Numbered from the stretch's first letter, positions 8,698 through 18,414 are shown. The stretch: DNA of 64,000 nt from Chitinophaga filiformis (GCF_023100805.1 NZ_CP095855.1:7543001-7607000), one strand, 5' to 3'. The notes: generated by a model from the sequence alone, not told the origin. Program-made: numbers and translations.

Positions 8698-9141
8698 CAA
8701 TACAAATATAACGGTATTGCCCAAGGCTGCATTGTAAAAAACGGAACAACTTTCCTGCTGCAGATTCACCGACTCAATCCCTGCTTTTACCGGTTTTTTC
8801 CGCGGGTTTTACCTTCAGCAGGTTGCAATCCCCTGCTGTACTGACTACTTTTGTATCATGAAAGAGATATTGTTTCAAGCTTGATAAACATACCTGGTTA
8901 TATCTTATCAATCAAATAGTTACTATGAGACATCCATGCGAAACCATTTGCTTTGACGCAATTCCCCCTGTAATTTGGCGTATTTGCCTCCCCTGATATT
9001 AAGTATTTCACACTAAGTTTGTGTCAGAGGAAGCAGTTTATGCAAATACAGATCAACAAGAATCATATTAACATCCATAATAACACGTAGACCCCGCCGG
9101 CAAGGCCACTATTCAAATTCATAAGTCTCAATTTCAATTCT
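8698..9141. other. 444-bp region without a gene; orphan promoter-like site
   Basis: No convincing coding sequence. On the plus strand a TACTTTTG box at 8846-8853, with GTTG about 20 bases upstream, resembles a Bacteroidota promoter. It is followed by an ATG at 8858 that opens only eight codons before TGA. This may be the start of a deleted gene or the promoter of the MFS gene at 9142. Nothing else stands out. Confidence 0.35.
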
Positions 9142-10419
9142 ATGCATACAACCAGAAAGTCTGCAATTGGCTTTATTTTTATTACTTTATTGATTGACAT
9201 TATGGGGTTTGGGCTAATCATCCCCGTTATGGCAGATCTGATTGCCCAGTTAAAAGGTATACCAGTGAATGAAGCCAGTCCCTATGGCGCATTGTTGTTA
9301 TCCGTTTTTGCTATCACGCAATTCATTTTTGCGCCTGTAATAGGCAACCTGAGTGACAGGTTTGGCCGCCGCCCGGTTTTATTGCTTTCACTCCTTGGTT
9401 TTGGTATCGATTACATCATCCTGGCCTTAGCCCCAACATATGGCTGGCTGTTCATCGGACGCGTTATTGCAGGTATGACGGGTGCCAGCTTTACCACGGC
9501 CACTGCCTATATTGCTGATGTCAGCCCCGACGAAACAACCAGGGCGAAGAATTTTGGCATGATCGGTGCGGCCTTCGGCCTCGGCTTTATACTTGGGCCT
9601 GCTCTTGGCGGAGTACTGGCTAAGTGGGGCATTAGGGCGCCATTCTACGGTGCTGCCGCTCTCTGCCTGTTGAACTGCTTATATGGCCTCTTCCTGCTGC
9701 CGGAATCACTTAGCAAAGAGAACCGTCGTCCATTTGAATGGAGACGTGCAAACCCTTTCGGGTCGTTGAAATTCCTCACCAAACACCCTGAGATCGGGGG
9801 ACTGGCATTCAGCTTTTTCCTCATTTACCTGGGTGCTCAGTCTGTGCAGGGCAACTGGAATTTCTTTACCGCTTACCGTTTTCACTGGAGTGAGGGAATG
9901 ATAGCTTTCTCTCTCGCCGTGGTGGGTGTATTGGTAGGCGCCGTACAGGCAGGGTTGACAAGAGTGATCACTCCTAAGATCGGTAATGAAAAAAGCATAT
10001 ATATAGGTCTTTCGCTTTACACATTAGGATTGATCCTTTTTGCCTTCGCTACACAGGGTTGGATGATGTTTGCATTCCTGGTCCCTTATTGCCTGGGCGG
10101 TCTCTGTGGCCCTTCGCTGCAATCCGTTATCTCCGGACATGTGCCACCTAATCAGCAGGGAGAATTACAAGGTGCACTTACCAGCCTGATGAGCCTCACA
10201 GCCTTCATAGGTCCACTGATCATGAACACAACTTTCAGTTATTTCACAACAGATAAAGCACCGTTCTACTTCCCCGGAATCCACTTCCTGATCGGCGCGG
10301 TGTGTATGTTGCTCAGCATCATTATTACTTACAAGGTATTGTCACGTGAAAAGAAAGAGCATCCTGAACTGAGGAACGTGATTGCCGGTAAGGATCTGAC
10401 AGATGTGCCGATGCATTAA
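9142..10419 (+). CDS. MFS transporter, TetA-like (TCR/Tet family)
   Basis: A 425-residue inner-membrane drug/proton antiporter of the major facilitator superfamily with twelve hydrophobic segments. The first helix contains LLIDIMGFGLIIPVM, the cytoplasmic loop motif is GNLSDRFGRRPVLL (MFS motif A, as in TetA), and the motif-C region reads GLGFILGPALGG. The length and the DIMGFGLIIPVM start are typical of class A-like Tet proteins. Many chromosomal homologues export other compounds, so tetracycline is only one possibility. No TetR gene is adjacent. The gene ends before a strong terminator at 10441. Confidence 0.9.
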   Translation: MHTTRKSAIGFIFITLLIDIMGFGLIIPVMADLIAQLKGIPVNEASPYGALLLSVFAITQFIFAPVIGNLSDRFGRRPVLLLSLLGFGIDYIILALAPTYGWLFIGRVIAGMTGASFTTATAYIADVSPDETTRAKNFGMIGAAFGLGFILGPALGGVLAKWGIRAPFYGAAALCLLNCLYGLFLLPESLSKENRRPFEWRRANPFGSLKFLTKHPEIGGLAFSFFLIYLGAQSVQGNWNFFTAYRFHWSEGMIAFSLAVVGVLVGAVQAGLTRVITPKIGNEKSIYIGLSLYTLGLILFAFATQGWMMFAFLVPYCLGGLCGPSLQSVISGHVPPNQQGELQGALTSLMSLTAFIGPLIMNTTFSYFTTDKAPFYFPGIHFLIGAVCMLLSIIITYKVLSREKKEHPELRNVIAGKDLTDVPMH

Positions 10420-10440
10420 TGAATATTATTGTTGTACATA

Positions 10441-10480
10441 AAAAAACAGGCTGTATCATATTTTGATACAGCCTGTTTTT
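10441..10480. terminator. Strong bidirectional hairpin terminator
   Basis: Arms AAAACAGGCTGTATCA and TGATACAGCCTGTTTT enclose a short TATTT loop. The A-rich left flank and T-rich right flank let it work in both directions. It ends the MFS transcript. The stem and loop core recur in the hairpin at 37648-37677. Confidence 0.85.
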
Positions 10481-10710
10481 ATTCGTTTACCCCTCATCCA
10501 GGCTTACGGGCAATCATACCCGTGCCGGCCAGATCATAAAAGCCCCGATCCTGCTGCAACAAACTCCACCGGTACTACATAAGCCCCGACTTTGTAACAT
10601 TCTATCTGCATAAACGTTATACCCTTTATTTATTTTTTACTATTTTCAAAACATCCGCTCCGGCGGAGTGCCAACCAAGATCTGTATATCCAAGCCATCT
10701 CCTCGCAACG

Positions 10711-12351
10711 ATGAAGCATATAAAATATTTAATAACCGCTGTACTCCTGTTCTCCAGTCTGTACGCCCATCCCAACAGCAGGCCTTACTGCGATTCCCTT
10801 ATCAGGAAGGGCATCGATTCAATGTTTGCCAAAAAGTTCGTACCGGCTATCACGCTGCTTACAGAAGCACAACGTCTCTCCGGCGAAAAGCACTGGCAGA
10901 AACAATTGTTCCTGGCCACCAACAATATCGGCCTGACCTACTACTTTATGCTGGACTACGGCGAGGCATTACGGAACTATCTCATCGCCTACAACATCGC
11001 GATGGAAGAAAAAGACGCCACACTGGAAATGACCGTCCTGAACAACATTGCCATCCTCTATTCCAAGGAAAAAAACTTCGATAAAGCCATAGAATACTTC
11101 CTCAAGGCCTACAACATCGCCAGGGAAAAAAAGGACAGGATCAGGATCGGCAATTACGCCCTGAACCTGGGCATCGTGCACAATGAAATGCACAAGCTGG
11201 AAAAAGCCCGGGAATACCTTCGGGAGGCCACCACTTACCTGCAGGATGACGCCCGGAGATTGCTGAACGCCCAATACTCCTATGCCCAGAACCAATTTCA
11301 ACAGGGCAATATCATCGAGGCCGGGCGACTGGCCACCAGATTATTTTCTACCGCCCGCGATTCGGGGTACAGGGATGAACAGATTACCATCTGTACCCTG
11401 CTGGCCTCCGTAAAACTGAAAGAGAACAACCTGGACCAGGCTATCTTCTACGCCAATGAAGCCCTGGCCCGCTCCCCCAACCTCGAAGAGAAAATAGAGA
11501 TCCATCAGACATTGTCTGATGTCCATTTTAAGAACTATGCCTATGCACTCGCATTGGCTCACAAAGACTCCGTATTGCGGTTCCGGGATTCCATCAATAT
11601 TGTCAAGAACGGGCAGCTATTTGAGAACAGCAAGCTGAAATTTGAGCTGCTGAACTCAAAACATACACTGTCCCTGAATGAAGCGCAGCTCAGCAGCCAG
11701 CGCCGCTTACTATATACGGCCCTGGCATTTATGGCCATTATCATTGCCTTTTTTATCTGGCTGATACGCATCAAAACAGTGGAAAATCGCCAGAAAGCAG
11801 TGATCGCTGAGCGAAGCCACAAGATCATGGCCCTGGAAATAGAAAATGAAAAAAGCCAGAAACTGCTGCTGGAGGAACAGCTGAAAGAGAAAGAAACAGC
11901 CGCCCTCCTGGAACAGGAAAGACTGAAAAACGAGATCGAGATCCGGAACCGGAAACTGTCGGCCAAAGCCCTGTACCTCTCCGGCAGAAATGAGCTGATC
12001 GACGAGATCATCACCACCCTCTCAAAAATGCCTGATTTAAGTAAGGACGGCAGCAGGCATATTTCCCAACTCAAAAGCTACCTCCGAACTGACGATGAAT
12101 GGGATGACTTCAGTACCCATTTCCAGGAGGTGAACCAGGGCTTCCTGAACGCCCTTCGTCAGAACCATCCGAATCTCACCTCAAACGATGTCCGCTTCCT
12201 TTCTTACATATACATGAACCTGAACACAAAGGAAATCGCATCGCTCCTGAACATCACTCCCGAAGGTTGCCGTAAACGGAAAGAACGTATTACAAAAAAG
12301 ATGCAACTAGCTGATAATACCTCACTTTTCGAGTATTTGTCGGGGTTATAA
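10711..12351 (+). CDS. TPR-containing membrane regulator with C-terminal LuxR-like HTH
   Basis: A 546-residue one-component regulator of a type common in Bacteroidota. A signal sequence or N-terminal helix (residues 1-20) precedes six or more tetratricopeptide repeats (about 30-300; GLTYYFMLDYGEALRNYLIA and AILYSKEKNFDKAIEYFLKA are clear units). A transmembrane helix follows (333-352, LLYTALAFMAIIIAFFIWLI), then a charged coiled coil (355-420) and a C-terminal helix-turn-helix with LNTKEIASLLNITPEGCRKR (about 513-532). The repeats should lie in the periplasm and the HTH in the cytoplasm. The next gene, a secreted Asp-box protein, is a plausible target. Confidence 0.85.
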   Translation: MKHIKYLITAVLLFSSLYAHPNSRPYCDSLIRKGIDSMFAKKFVPAITLLTEAQRLSGEKHWQKQLFLATNNIGLTYYFMLDYGEALRNYLIAYNIAMEEKDATLEMTVLNNIAILYSKEKNFDKAIEYFLKAYNIAREKKDRIRIGNYALNLGIVHNEMHKLEKAREYLREATTYLQDDARRLLNAQYSYAQNQFQQGNIIEAGRLATRLFSTARDSGYRDEQITICTLLASVKLKENNLDQAIFYANEALARSPNLEEKIEIHQTLSDVHFKNYAYALALAHKDSVLRFRDSINIVKNGQLFENSKLKFELLNSKHTLSLNEAQLSSQRRLLYTALAFMAIIIAFFIWLIRIKTVENRQKAVIAERSHKIMALEIENEKSQKLLLEEQLKEKETAALLEQERLKNEIEIRNRKLSAKALYLSGRNELIDEIITTLSKMPDLSKDGSRHISQLKSYLRTDDEWDDFSTHFQEVNQGFLNALRQNHPNLTSNDVRFLSYIYMNLNTKEIASLLNITPEGCRKRKERITKKMQLADNTSLFEYLSGL

Positions 12352-12450
12352 CACAGATGTCACACTTTGTCCGGGTCCTGTCCTGTTAATTACATATGCG
12401 CTTTGGGAGAAGCGGGGTACTTTCACACAGCATCCAATCGACCAAAATAC

Positions 12451-15075
12451 ATGAGAAAATTTCTACTCTTTAACTTATTACTCTTACTGTTTTTTTCATC
12501 CAGGGCCCAGCAGTTTTCCTATGAAGCTACCGGCGACCATGGGAAGCTATGGAATGTTATCCAGGATCCCTCAGTGCCCGAAAGGCTATATGCCATCAGC
12601 CTGATCAATCATGTCATGGTTTCGAACGACCGGGGCAACAACTGGGAGATCTTTTATTCCTTTGAAAACAGTGCTACCCAGATATCATCACTCAAACTAC
12701 TGCCCGGCAACAGATCATTTGCTTTTGTAGCCCAATCACCCGATATGTCTATGAGCGGCCTGTATGTGGTCGACATTGAAACCAAAGCCATCATCAAACA
12801 CTATATTACACCAGATCAATACCTTGGTGCATGGGTAGCATCCTATGATATCTATGACCCGGAAGGAATGGTGGCCGTCATTAACACCCAATATATGGAA
12901 GGATTCTCCCTTGTGATCACAGAGGTCTATCTGACCAAAGACGGTGGTGAAAATATGCCTGGCATTTATTACAGCAGGGAAAACCAGAGCGTCCATATCA
13001 ACAATTCCTTCTTTCACCCTGACGATCCGAAAAAGATCTATCTGGCCAGAGGTTTGGGCTCAGAGGGTGTGAACGGAGGATTGTTCATTTCCTCGGATGA
13101 GGGCAATACCTGGCGGGAAGAACTGGCCGGCAAGGGATCATTATCCGCCGTGGCCTTTAATCCCAAAGATCACAAGGAATTCTTTATCGGCTCCTTTATC
13201 AATTTTGGGGTTGCTCCCCAGGCGCTTTTCCATACACTGGACAGCGGGAAGACCTTTGAACAGGTACCGGTCAGCTTTACCGACCAGACACTGAATAATA
13301 TTGTGCAGATAGTATACGATCCCGGAAATAACAGGAACCTCTGGATGACGGACGAAAATGAAATACTGAAAAGTACCGATGGCGGCGCCCACTGGTCATC
13401 TACCACTTTTCAACCCAGGTCGCCTGTATACTATTACGGTACCTCCCTGCTCGTCAATCCTAAAAATAGCAATGACCTGCTGATCTTCTCCGATGCCTGG
13501 CCGCAGCACAGCACCGACGGGGGAAAAACTTTCACGCAGGTCAAACTGCCTTTCTGTGTGGCCACCTCAGTAGGACTGGGCAATGGCGGCAACGGGCAGC
13601 TATATTATTCTGTGTTGGGCGGCTATGTATCTAAAAATCTTACTACCGGCAAAGCAGCCGCATACAATATCCAGGCCTACGACATGGTGAACGTCCGCGA
13701 AATGCAGGTCATACCAGATAGCACTGTGCCGGGACGCATTTTCCTGTTCCGCGCCAGTGACGGATTTGCCAATCCTTCTGAACTGTTTTACAGCGATGAC
13801 CAGGGGGCCACACTCAGGCAGCTGCCTGCTGACCAGTTTGCGACCGGCCTCGGATTCATTCAGCGGGATCCCGATCATAAAGACCGCTACTGGATCTCCT
13901 ATTCTTATTATTCATCCTTCTCCACCCTTTTCCGGGTCGATTTCAGTGATGCTGCCAATCCGGAGGTCATAGACGTACCGCTTACATTCAATGGCGTACT
14001 GACAGCCGCATATCTGCCTGCAGGCAACAGCGGCCAGACAATCTACATCTCTGCCGGCAGTAAGGTATATCTGTCGCAGGATGGTGGCGCCACCTGGGGG
14101 GAAAAGATCCAGGGACTGGACCTGACGGATGGTTATGACATGATATGGGACCTGAAAGCCAATCCTTTCGACGACAAAACAATGGCAGTCGCTACTACCC
14201 AGGGGATCTTCCAGACCACAAACGGCGGCGATCAGTGGATATTGTCGCTGGCCGCTACCGACCTGAAAAGGGTAAGCTATTCCGATGCCGTCAACGGGCA
14301 TATTATCGCAGCTTCTTTTACCAGCAACTATACCGACACACGTCTCGTGTTCAGTACCAACAAGGGAGCCAAATGGTCAGATGTATCTGCAGATATGCTA
14401 GCCTACCTTTCCTGCGGTTCCCCTATTGAACTTAAATATTACGAAGATCATGCGGATATCTATTTTGCAACGCCTGACCTGGGTGTGGTAAAATACCAGC
14501 TGAAGCATCTTTTATCTCCTCAGCTGCTGTTCCTCACATCATTTACCGGCAGCCTGCAGAGAGGAAATGCATTCCTGGAATGGAGAACCAGGAATGAAGA
14601 AGGCTTATTACATTATGAACTGGAAAGAAGTACAAACAATAAAGACTTTTCCCTCATCAATACACAACAGGCAAGCAACAGTAACGGTACTTTCTATTAC
14701 AAGTATGAAGACCTGGAATTTCCCGGCCTTGCAGCTCAATTTGGTAACGTTTACTATCGCTTAAAGCTGGTAAGTACCGATAACAGTTTTGCTTATTCAG
14801 ATACGGTCAAACTGACCGCGCGGGATATGTACATTTACCCTGTGCCGGCCAGCAATGATATCAACCTGCATATACAGGGCCTTACCCAGCCGGCCAAATA
14901 CAGGATACTACTGGTGGATGTTTCGGGCAGGCAATACTCCATTCAGCAGTACAATATTCCCGCAGGACAAACAACTATCAACATGCCTATCACACGCCTT
15001 GCCAGCGGCATGTATATCATGCTGGTAGAAACCCGTCCGGGAGATATAAGAAAGTTCAAGTTTATTAAGTTATAG
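12451..15075 (+). CDS. Secreted Asp-box beta-propeller protein with T9SS sorting domain
   Basis: An 874-residue secreted protein. A signal peptide (MRKFLLFNLLLLLFFSSRAQ) is followed by at least eight Asp-box turns, S/T-x-D-x-G-x-x-W-like: SNDRGNNW, SSDEGNTW, TLDSGKTF, STDGGAHW, STDGGKTF, SQDGGATW, TTNGGDQW, STNKGAKW. These build sialidase/sortilin-like beta-propellers. The last 80 residues (from MYIYPVPASNDI to GDIRKFKFIKL) form a type A T9SS sorting domain, so it should cross the outer membrane through the type IX system. No sialidase catalytic Arg triad could be assigned, so binding or xyloglucanase-like activity are both open. ATG 12451 was chosen because it starts the signal peptide. It follows the TPR regulator by 99 bases. 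Confidence 0.85.
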   Translation: MRKFLLFNLLLLLFFSSRAQQFSYEATGDHGKLWNVIQDPSVPERLYAISLINHVMVSNDRGNNWEIFYSFENSATQISSLKLLPGNRSFAFVAQSPDMSMSGLYVVDIETKAIIKHYITPDQYLGAWVASYDIYDPEGMVAVINTQYMEGFSLVITEVYLTKDGGENMPGIYYSRENQSVHINNSFFHPDDPKKIYLARGLGSEGVNGGLFISSDEGNTWREELAGKGSLSAVAFNPKDHKEFFIGSFINFGVAPQALFHTLDSGKTFEQVPVSFTDQTLNNIVQIVYDPGNNRNLWMTDENEILKSTDGGAHWSSTTFQPRSPVYYYGTSLLVNPKNSNDLLIFSDAWPQHSTDGGKTFTQVKLPFCVATSVGLGNGGNGQLYYSVLGGYVSKNLTTGKAAAYNIQAYDMVNVREMQVIPDSTVPGRIFLFRASDGFANPSELFYSDDQGATLRQLPADQFATGLGFIQRDPDHKDRYWISYSYYSSFSTLFRVDFSDAANPEVIDVPLTFNGVLTAAYLPAGNSGQTIYISAGSKVYLSQDGGATWGEKIQGLDLTDGYDMIWDLKANPFDDKTMAVATTQGIFQTTNGGDQWILSLAATDLKRVSYSDAVNGHIIAASFTSNYTDTRLVFSTNKGAKWSDVSADMLAYLSCGSPIELKYYEDHADIYFATPDLGVVKYQLKHLLSPQLLFLTSFTGSLQRGNAFLEWRTRNEEGLLHYELERSTNNKDFSLINTQQASNSNGTFYYKYEDLEFPGLAAQFGNVYYRLKLVSTDNSFAYSDTVKLTARDMYIYPVPASNDINLHIQGLTQPAKYRILLVDVSGRQYSIQQYNIPAGQTTINMPITRLASGMYIMLVETRPGDIRKFKFIKL

Positions 15076-15100
15076 CTGTCCTATGTAATCCTGTACCTAC

Positions 15101-15130
15101 AAAAGCGCCTTTCGGGGCGCTTTTCTTTTC
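15101..15130 (+). terminator. Rho-independent terminator
   Basis: Arms AAAAGCGCC and GGGCGCTTTT around TTTC form a GC-rich hairpin at 15101-15124, followed by a T-rich tail. It ends the Asp-box gene, whose stop is 26 bases upstream. Confidence 0.85.
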
Positions 15131-15185
15131 CCCTTGTATTTATATCTGTCCCCGGCTGTTCATCCATTGAAAAAATTAATAATCC

Positions 15186-15593
15186 TTAAGCCTTTTTTGA
15201 GCGTACGGCTTTCATTTGTGTAAGACTTCTGTCTTTTGAAAATCGTTGGTATTCATCAGACTCTACTGCATAGATCGCCATCCTTCCTTCTGCATCAAAA
15301 TGAGCGCCCCAGCCATAACGCTTAGTGAGCGGGGAGGCCCGGAAGCAGGCCTGTCCCTTGGAAAAGAACTGCTCTCTCTCTACATCAAATTCTTTAGTTT
15401 TCAGCCGATTTTTTGCAGCGTAGACATGGAAAAGCACATCGTCTGAAGTAAACTCGTAAGGGTTATCGATCAACAATTCAAATTCGATATTGGCAATGGT
15501 CTTCTCGCCTCGCATGGGGGGAACTTCAGCGGCTTTTACAGGGCAGTCTTCCGCCACTTCTATGAACGTGTTGTAATAATTGGTGGTCTTCAT
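15186..15593 (-). CDS. DUF6157-like protein of unknown function
   Basis: A 135-residue cytoplasmic protein. It opens MKTTNYYNTFIEVAEDCPV and continues with DNPYEFTSDDVLFHVYAAKN, FFSKGQACFRASPLTKRYGW and AIYAVESDEYQRF. I recall this pattern as the conserved DUF6157 family, whose function is unknown. The conserved Cys and the KRYGWG segment could mark an active site, but that is a guess. It lies downstream of the aldo/keto reductase operon on the same strand, separated by a terminator. Confidence 0.75.
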   Translation of the reverse strand: MKTTNYYNTFIEVAEDCPVKAAEVPPMRGEKTIANIEFELLIDNPYEFTSDDVLFHVYAAKNRLKTKEFDVEREQFFSKGQACFRASPLTKRYGWGAHFDAEGRMAIYAVESDEYQRFSKDRSLTQMKAVRSKKA

Positions 15594-15639
15594 CTACAAA
15601 CTTTTTACGGGTCAGGTTAATATTACATTACCTGAAATA

Positions 15640-15672
15640 TAAAAAAATCCTGGCAACTTTAGTTACCAGGAT
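15640..15672 (-). terminator. Terminator of the aldo/keto reductase operon
   Basis: ATCCTGG and CCAGGAT arms (15647-15653 and 15666-15672) extend into AAC/GTT pairs. On the minus strand the hairpin is followed by a run of seven T (15640-15646). It lies just after the aldo/keto reductase stop at 15721. Confidence 0.75.
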
Positions 15673-15720
15673 CAGAAACTCTTCCGAAAAAGCATATATT
15701 AGTTATTTAGCACCTCCTTT

Positions 15721-16722
15721 CTATACAGCCGTTTCCCTATATACTTTCTCAAGTTCCTTATTGATAAATCCAAGCTCTTCCGCCTTCAGTTCTAAGTTCA
15801 TGGCCTGCGCATTCTGTTCCGCCTGCGCTGCATTACGGGCGCCCGCCAATACGATGGTGATACCTGGCTGTAAAGTGGTCCAGCGTAATACCAACTGTGA
15901 CAGGGATGCTTTTTTGCTTTCTGCCAGCGGTGTGATACTATCCAGGAAGGTCTTTACCTTATCAGCAGAGAACTGGCCGAAATAACCGTTACGATGGTCA
16001 TCTGCCTTCAGGGCTGCGTCCCTGAAATATTTACCTGTCAGCAAGCCTCTTTCCAGCGGGCTATAGGCAATGATCCCTATCTGATGTTCGATAGCATAGG
16101 GTACTATGTCCTTTTCGATACTCCTGTTCAGCATACTATAAGCAAGCTGGTTGGACGCCAGCCGGATCGTTTTCCCTGCGGCCTTCATCAGTGCAAGATC
16201 GTAGTTGCTGACGCCGGCAGCCCTGATCTTTCCCTGGCTGATCAGGGTATTCAGCGCCTCCATCGTTTCTTCTACCGGCGTGGTGGCATCCGGCCAGTGC
16301 AGTTGCAGCAGGTCTATATAATCTGTGCCCAGGCGTTTCAGGCTTGCTTCCAATTCCCTGATGATGTTTGCTTTTGAAGCCAGCTTATACACGGGAATTG
16401 TTTTTCCATTCTCAGATGCATCAAAGAAGTATTCGCCCTTTGCCTGGTTGCTGCCATCCCATACCAGTCCGAACTTTGTGAGCAACTGCACCTTACTTCT
16501 ATCCCTGCCTTTTATAGCGGCGCCTATCAGTTCCTCACTCAATCCGAAGCCATAAAAAGGCGCGGTGTCTATGCTTGTTACACCATTGTCCAGCGATGCC
16601 TGTACAGCCGCTATAGAATCTTTCTTTTCATTACCACCCCACATATTACCGCCTATGGCAAATGCACCATATGTAATAGCTGATAACTGCAGGTCTGTAT
16701 TGCCTAATGTCCTGTATTCCAT
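15721..16722 (-). CDS. Aldo/keto reductase
   Basis: A 333-residue NADPH-dependent oxidoreductase with the (beta/alpha)8 AKR fold. Motifs: MEYRTLGNTDLQLSAITYGA at the N-terminus, SIDTAPFYGFGLSEELIG with the catalytic Asp and Tyr, the catalytic Lys in LLTKFG, and LLQLHWPD with His. IIAYSPLERGLLTGKY and PGITIVLAGARNAAQAEQN fit the cofactor-binding end. Related enzymes reduce aldehydes, ketones or dehydrogenated sugars. It is the second gene of a two-gene unit, 6 bases behind the flavodoxin-like gene, with a divergent LysR gene likely controlling both. Confidence 0.9.
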   Translation of the reverse strand: MEYRTLGNTDLQLSAITYGAFAIGGNMWGGNEKKDSIAAVQASLDNGVTSIDTAPFYGFGLSEELIGAAIKGRDRSKVQLLTKFGLVWDGSNQAKGEYFFDASENGKTIPVYKLASKANIIRELEASLKRLGTDYIDLLQLHWPDATTPVEETMEALNTLISQGKIRAAGVSNYDLALMKAAGKTIRLASNQLAYSMLNRSIEKDIVPYAIEHQIGIIAYSPLERGLLTGKYFRDAALKADDHRNGYFGQFSADKVKTFLDSITPLAESKKASLSQLVLRWTTLQPGITIVLAGARNAAQAEQNAQAMNLELKAEELGFINKELEKVYRETAV

Positions 16723-16728
16723 GTTGCG

Positions 16729-17328
16729 TTAATTCAGATTTGTAAATACATGCTCGAGGTGTTCCCGGTACTGCCCCAGATCCCTTTTCACATCCGCATT
16801 CTTTTCAATATCATGGAAATGCATACCTGGTAAAGGTTGCAATCCGATGAATGCGTTCATGCGGTGAAAACCGAACAGGATCCCTTCATCCACACTTGTC
16901 TGCTTAAAGAATTCACCCGGCAGTGTAAATGCTTCCTTAGGAGCATTCCAGGAAGTGGTGACCATATATTTTTTCCCATGCAGCATACCACCGGTGCCAT
17001 AGTTGATGGCAGGATTAGCAGCAGAACGTCCATCGCTGCGATAGATACCGGTACCATGCCCTTCTGTGAAAACTTTGTCTATATACTGCTTGAAACCGTG
17101 CGGCAGCTGAAACCACCAGATGGGCGTGTGATAGATCACAACATCGGCCCATGTATATTTTGCGACCTCTTCTTTCAGGTCGTAGTCATGATTGATGTTG
17201 GTGGTTTTAACTTCAAAACCAGGCCGGTTACGGAAAAATTCAGCGGTAGCTGCTGAGATGGTCTCGTTGAACCGGCCGCCGGAATGGCCGAACTGCTGAC
17301 CTCCATTGATGATAAATACCTTTGTCAT
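16729..17328 (-). CDS. NAD(P)H-dependent quinone reductase, MdaB-like flavodoxin fold
   Basis: A 199-residue flavoprotein of the NQO1/MdaB type that reduces quinones by two electrons. It starts TKVFIINGGQQFGHSGGRFN, with the FMN/FAD phosphate loop. VVIYHTPIWWFQLPHGFKQY is the flavin-contact segment, GHGTGIYRSDGRS follows, and the C-terminal half contains HRMNAFIGLQPLPGMHFHD. First gene of an operon with the aldo/keto reductase. A promoter-like TTTA-N19-TACTTTTG lies 27 bases upstream. The pair looks like an electrophile or redox-stress response governed by the divergent LysR gene (inference). Confidence 0.9.
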   Translation of the reverse strand: MTKVFIINGGQQFGHSGGRFNETISAATAEFFRNRPGFEVKTTNINHDYDLKEEVAKYTWADVVIYHTPIWWFQLPHGFKQYIDKVFTEGHGTGIYRSDGRSAANPAINYGTGGMLHGKKYMVTTSWNAPKEAFTLPGEFFKQTSVDEGILFGFHRMNAFIGLQPLPGMHFHDIEKNADVKRDLGQYREHLEHVFTNLN

Positions 17329-17354
17329 AGTGTGTTATTTTCTTTTTGACAAGA

Positions 17355-17385
17355 CAAAAGTACCCCGGGCCCCGGTATTATTAAA
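17355..17385 (-). promoter_or_regulatory. Promoter of the quinone reductase operon
   Basis: On the minus strand TTTA (17385-17382), 19 bases, then TACTTTTG (17362-17355): seven or eight matches to the Bacteroidota promoter. The LysR gene has a TACCTTTG box at 17399-17406 on the other strand, so the divergent promoters nearly overlap and one bound LysR protein could influence both. Confidence 0.55.
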
Positions 17386-17430
17386 ACAAGTTAAATCATA
17401 CCTTTGTATCAGAATTATAATAGTACTCAT

Positions 17431-18333
17431 ATGGTCAATCTTGAATGGTACAGAACATTTAAAGCGATATATAAAACAGGTACGCTGACCGGCGCGGCGG
17501 AAAGCCTGTTCATTTCACAACCTGGTGTCAGCCTGCATTTAAGTTCGCTGGAGAACTATGTGGGATATAAATTATTTGACAGAACAGGCAGGAAAATGGT
17601 GCCTACCGAAAAAGGAAAGGTCTTCTACAATTTCATTATTGAACCGCTCAATAAGCTGGAAGATGCAGAAAAGAACTTTCAGAAAAGCACAGAGAAGCAT
17701 ACGCCTACCATCAGCGTAGGAATGTGCTTTGAAACCTTCCAGATCACACTGGAACAGTATATCTCCACATTACCTTTCAATGTCATTATCCGTTTTGGGG
17801 ACTATCCTGAGATGCTGGATAATCTTGACAAGGGCATACTCGATCTCATCATCACTCCGCAAAAAGGCACTTCCGGCAATATTGATCATGAAGCCTTTTC
17901 TTCTGAAACGATCGTATTGGTTGCCGGCAACGATGTAGATGCAAAATCATTCAACAAAGTAGCCAAAGGAAAAGATCCGGCAGCCATCGAGGAGTGGCTC
18001 AAAACCCAGAAGTGGTACGGTACTACCGGCGATATGGAACACCTGTTCAGGTTCTGGAAGCTGAACTTCAATCATCATCCCGACTTCAGGCCCAACTACA
18101 TTGTACCTAATTTAAACTCCATCGTACGCTGCCTGAAAAGCGGGAAAGGAGTAGCCGTAGTGCCGGATTTCCTTTGCAGGAAAGAGATTGAAAACGGCGA
18201 GATCAGGTTATTGTGGGAAGGCGCTACTAAGCTGAAAAACACATTATACTTCGGTACACGTAAAAAGACCGCATATGCCGATGAGATCAACCTGATCAAG
18301 AAATTGTTCAGAAAAGTAATGCTGCCGGTATGA
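17431..18333 (+). CDS. LysR family transcriptional regulator
   Basis: A 300-residue regulator. The N-terminal winged helix reads LEWYRTFKAIYKTGTLTGAA, then ESLFISQPGVSLHLSSLENY and FDRTGRKMVPTEKGKVF. The C-terminal periplasmic-binding-like effector domain starts with TISVGMCFETFQITLEQY and contains GILDLIITPQ. The ATG at 17431 aligns the N-terminus with the family (VNLEWYRTF). It is divergent from the quinone reductase/aldo-keto reductase operon with 102 bases between starts, the classic LysR layout, so it probably controls that operon. Confidence 0.9.
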   Translation: MVNLEWYRTFKAIYKTGTLTGAAESLFISQPGVSLHLSSLENYVGYKLFDRTGRKMVPTEKGKVFYNFIIEPLNKLEDAEKNFQKSTEKHTPTISVGMCFETFQITLEQYISTLPFNVIIRFGDYPEMLDNLDKGILDLIITPQKGTSGNIDHEAFSSETIVLVAGNDVDAKSFNKVAKGKDPAAIEEWLKTQKWYGTTGDMEHLFRFWKLNFNHHPDFRPNYIVPNLNSIVRCLKSGKGVAVVPDFLCRKEIENGEIRLLWEGATKLKNTLYFGTRKKTAYADEINLIKKLFRKVMLPV

Positions 18334-18414
18334 TGAAAAGACAGGCTGCAAAGCTCATTTTCACTATCTTTCGGGAGGAATCATAAGGATTAACCAATAA
18401 CAACGGAACACACC

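Noticed and set aside
12367..12450. Longer start for the Asp-box protein
   Set aside because: The extension is not signal-like; the ATG at 12451 begins a clear signal peptide.
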